This document shows positions 6,483-6,754 of a stretch of DNA of 6,754 nt, in pieces. The DNA lies in the NCBI GenBank assembly GCA_046155505.1, contig JBJXFK010000079.1, forward strand, positions 1 to 6,754, given 5' to 3'. This stretch comes from JBJXFK01 sp046155505. Lineage in GTDB: Bacteria > Planctomycetota > Phycisphaerae > UBA1845 > Fen-1342. How positions within the stretch are numbered: the stretch's first letter is position 1; each line of letters begins with the position of its first letter. The notes beneath the pieces are model-generated. The model saw only the letters and a list, made by a program, of their open reading frames with translations, was not told the DNA's origin and searched no databases. A program made the position numbers and the translations under genes.

Positions 6483-6555
6483 TTCGCGGGGGCGGGCGAA
6501 CCATTTCCGCGGCAGGGCGTATGCAGCAGGAACGCTTTCCGGACCGATACCAAAA

Positions 6556-6613
6556 AGAAGGTGCCGATTCGCTCGATGCGGCTTGTTTCCGAATCGGGCA
6601 GCGGCTACCTTCT
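6556..6613 (-). terminator. Stem-loop with minus-strand T-tract
   Basis: The outer stem pairs 6556-6562 with 6607-6613 (7 bp). The inner stem pairs 6563-6571 with 6590-6599 (9 bp, with G6598 bulged). There is a 7-nt bulge at 6600-6606 and an 18-nt loop. On the minus strand the T-run of 6552-6556 overlaps and follows the outer stem, as in an intrinsic terminator. On the plus strand the same structure would lie in or just before the leader of the right-end gene. No known minus-strand gene ends here inside the window, so a terminator would act on antisense transcripts entering from the right. A leader structure for the plus gene is the alternative. Confidence 0.35.
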
Positions 6614-6654
6614 CAGGTGGTCCGCGCGCTCGCGCCGGGCCAAATGGTCGCCGT

Positions 6655-6660
6655 GGAGGA
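6655..6660 (+). promoter_or_regulatory. Strong ribosome binding site of the right-end gene
   Basis: GGAGGA with 5 bases to GTG 6666. It is the strongest Shine-Dalgarno match seen in front of a gene in this window, and it supports a real start although only 89 bases of the gene are present. Confidence 0.75.
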
Positions 6661-6665
6661 CCGTC

Positions 6666-6754
6666 GTGACGTACCGCTTGATCGCTACCGCCGGTGTCGT
6701 GTCAGCCGCCACACTTGTGGGCAGCTCGACTGCGCAGGCGCAACTGTTCCAAAC
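6666..6754 (+). CDS. Exported protein, N-terminus only (cut by window end)
   Basis: A GTG start preceded by GGAGGA opens a frame that stays open to the window edge (29 codons plus 2 bases). It encodes a textbook Sec signal peptide: MTYR as the charged start, a hydrophobic core LIATAGVVSAATLVG, then a polar STAQAQ region with a likely cleavage site after the AQA at 23-25. The mature part is only a few residues long here (QLFQ), so the function cannot be read. The gene is divergent from the HEAT-protein gene, and both encode exported products. The short length seen is due to truncation and not to a small gene. Confidence 0.75.
   Translation, partial: MTYRLIATAGVVSAATLVGSSTAQAQLFQ

Larger units (their letters stand above)
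6268..6654. other. Divergent intergenic region
   Basis: This is the only long stretch without a supported gene. It separates the minus-strand HEAT-protein gene from the plus-strand gene at the right end and should hold both promoters. Structures seen from left to right are a 10-bp palindrome tcgctagcga (6308-6317), a small tcggg/cccga inverted repeat (6331-6344), a weak minus-strand promoter candidate, a palindrome cluster (6435-6456), a 10-bp tandem repeat (6463-6482) and a long stem-loop (6556-6613). No strong plus-strand promoter stands out; ttgttt at 6583-6588 with tacctt at 6606-6611 and a 17-bp spacer is only a weak possibility. The short open frames on either strand here have atypical, mostly Arg-rich composition. 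Confidence 0.7.

Overview
The window is GC-rich and reads like chromosomal DNA of a planctomycete, possibly of the Phycisphaerae type. This placement is an inference. It rests on a lipoprotein PQQ-like propeller opening with a WNQFRGP motif, a large secreted HEAT-repeat protein with a WW motif, a divergent LpxB, and short GC-rich repeats in the intergenic gaps. No rRNA, tRNA, transposase, CRISPR array or phage gene was seen.

Layout. Four genes lie on the minus strand, transcribed from right to left: a secreted HEAT-repeat protein (6228-3724), a PQQ-type beta-propeller lipoprotein (3625-2243), a lipid-A-disaccharide synthase homologue, lpxB (2088-919), and a class I SAM-dependent methyltransferase (808-107). 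The gaps between them are 98, 154 and 110 bp, so they could be one transcript. However, two gaps hold repeats: an in-register octamer array before lpxB, and a 22-bp-arm hairpin between lpxB and the methyltransferase. At the right end a divergent gene begins at 6666 on the plus strand; only its ribosome binding site and signal peptide are in the window. About 440 bp separate the two divergent starts. This space holds a palindrome cluster, a perfect 10-bp tandem repeat, a weak promoter candidate and a stem-loop that looks like a terminator in the minus direction. The left edge (1-106) is repetitive non-coding sequence downstream of the methyltransferase.

How the genes might work together. LpxB acts at the inner face of the inner membrane in lipid A synthesis. 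The propeller lipoprotein and the HEAT protein are both predicted to be exported, and the right-end gene also encodes an exported product. The common theme is the cell envelope, but only LpxB has a function that can be named. I see no convincing undescribed system here. The parts most worth a second look are the repeats, the divergent regulatory region, the changed LpxB motifs and the right-end gene that a length-limited ORF search would miss.
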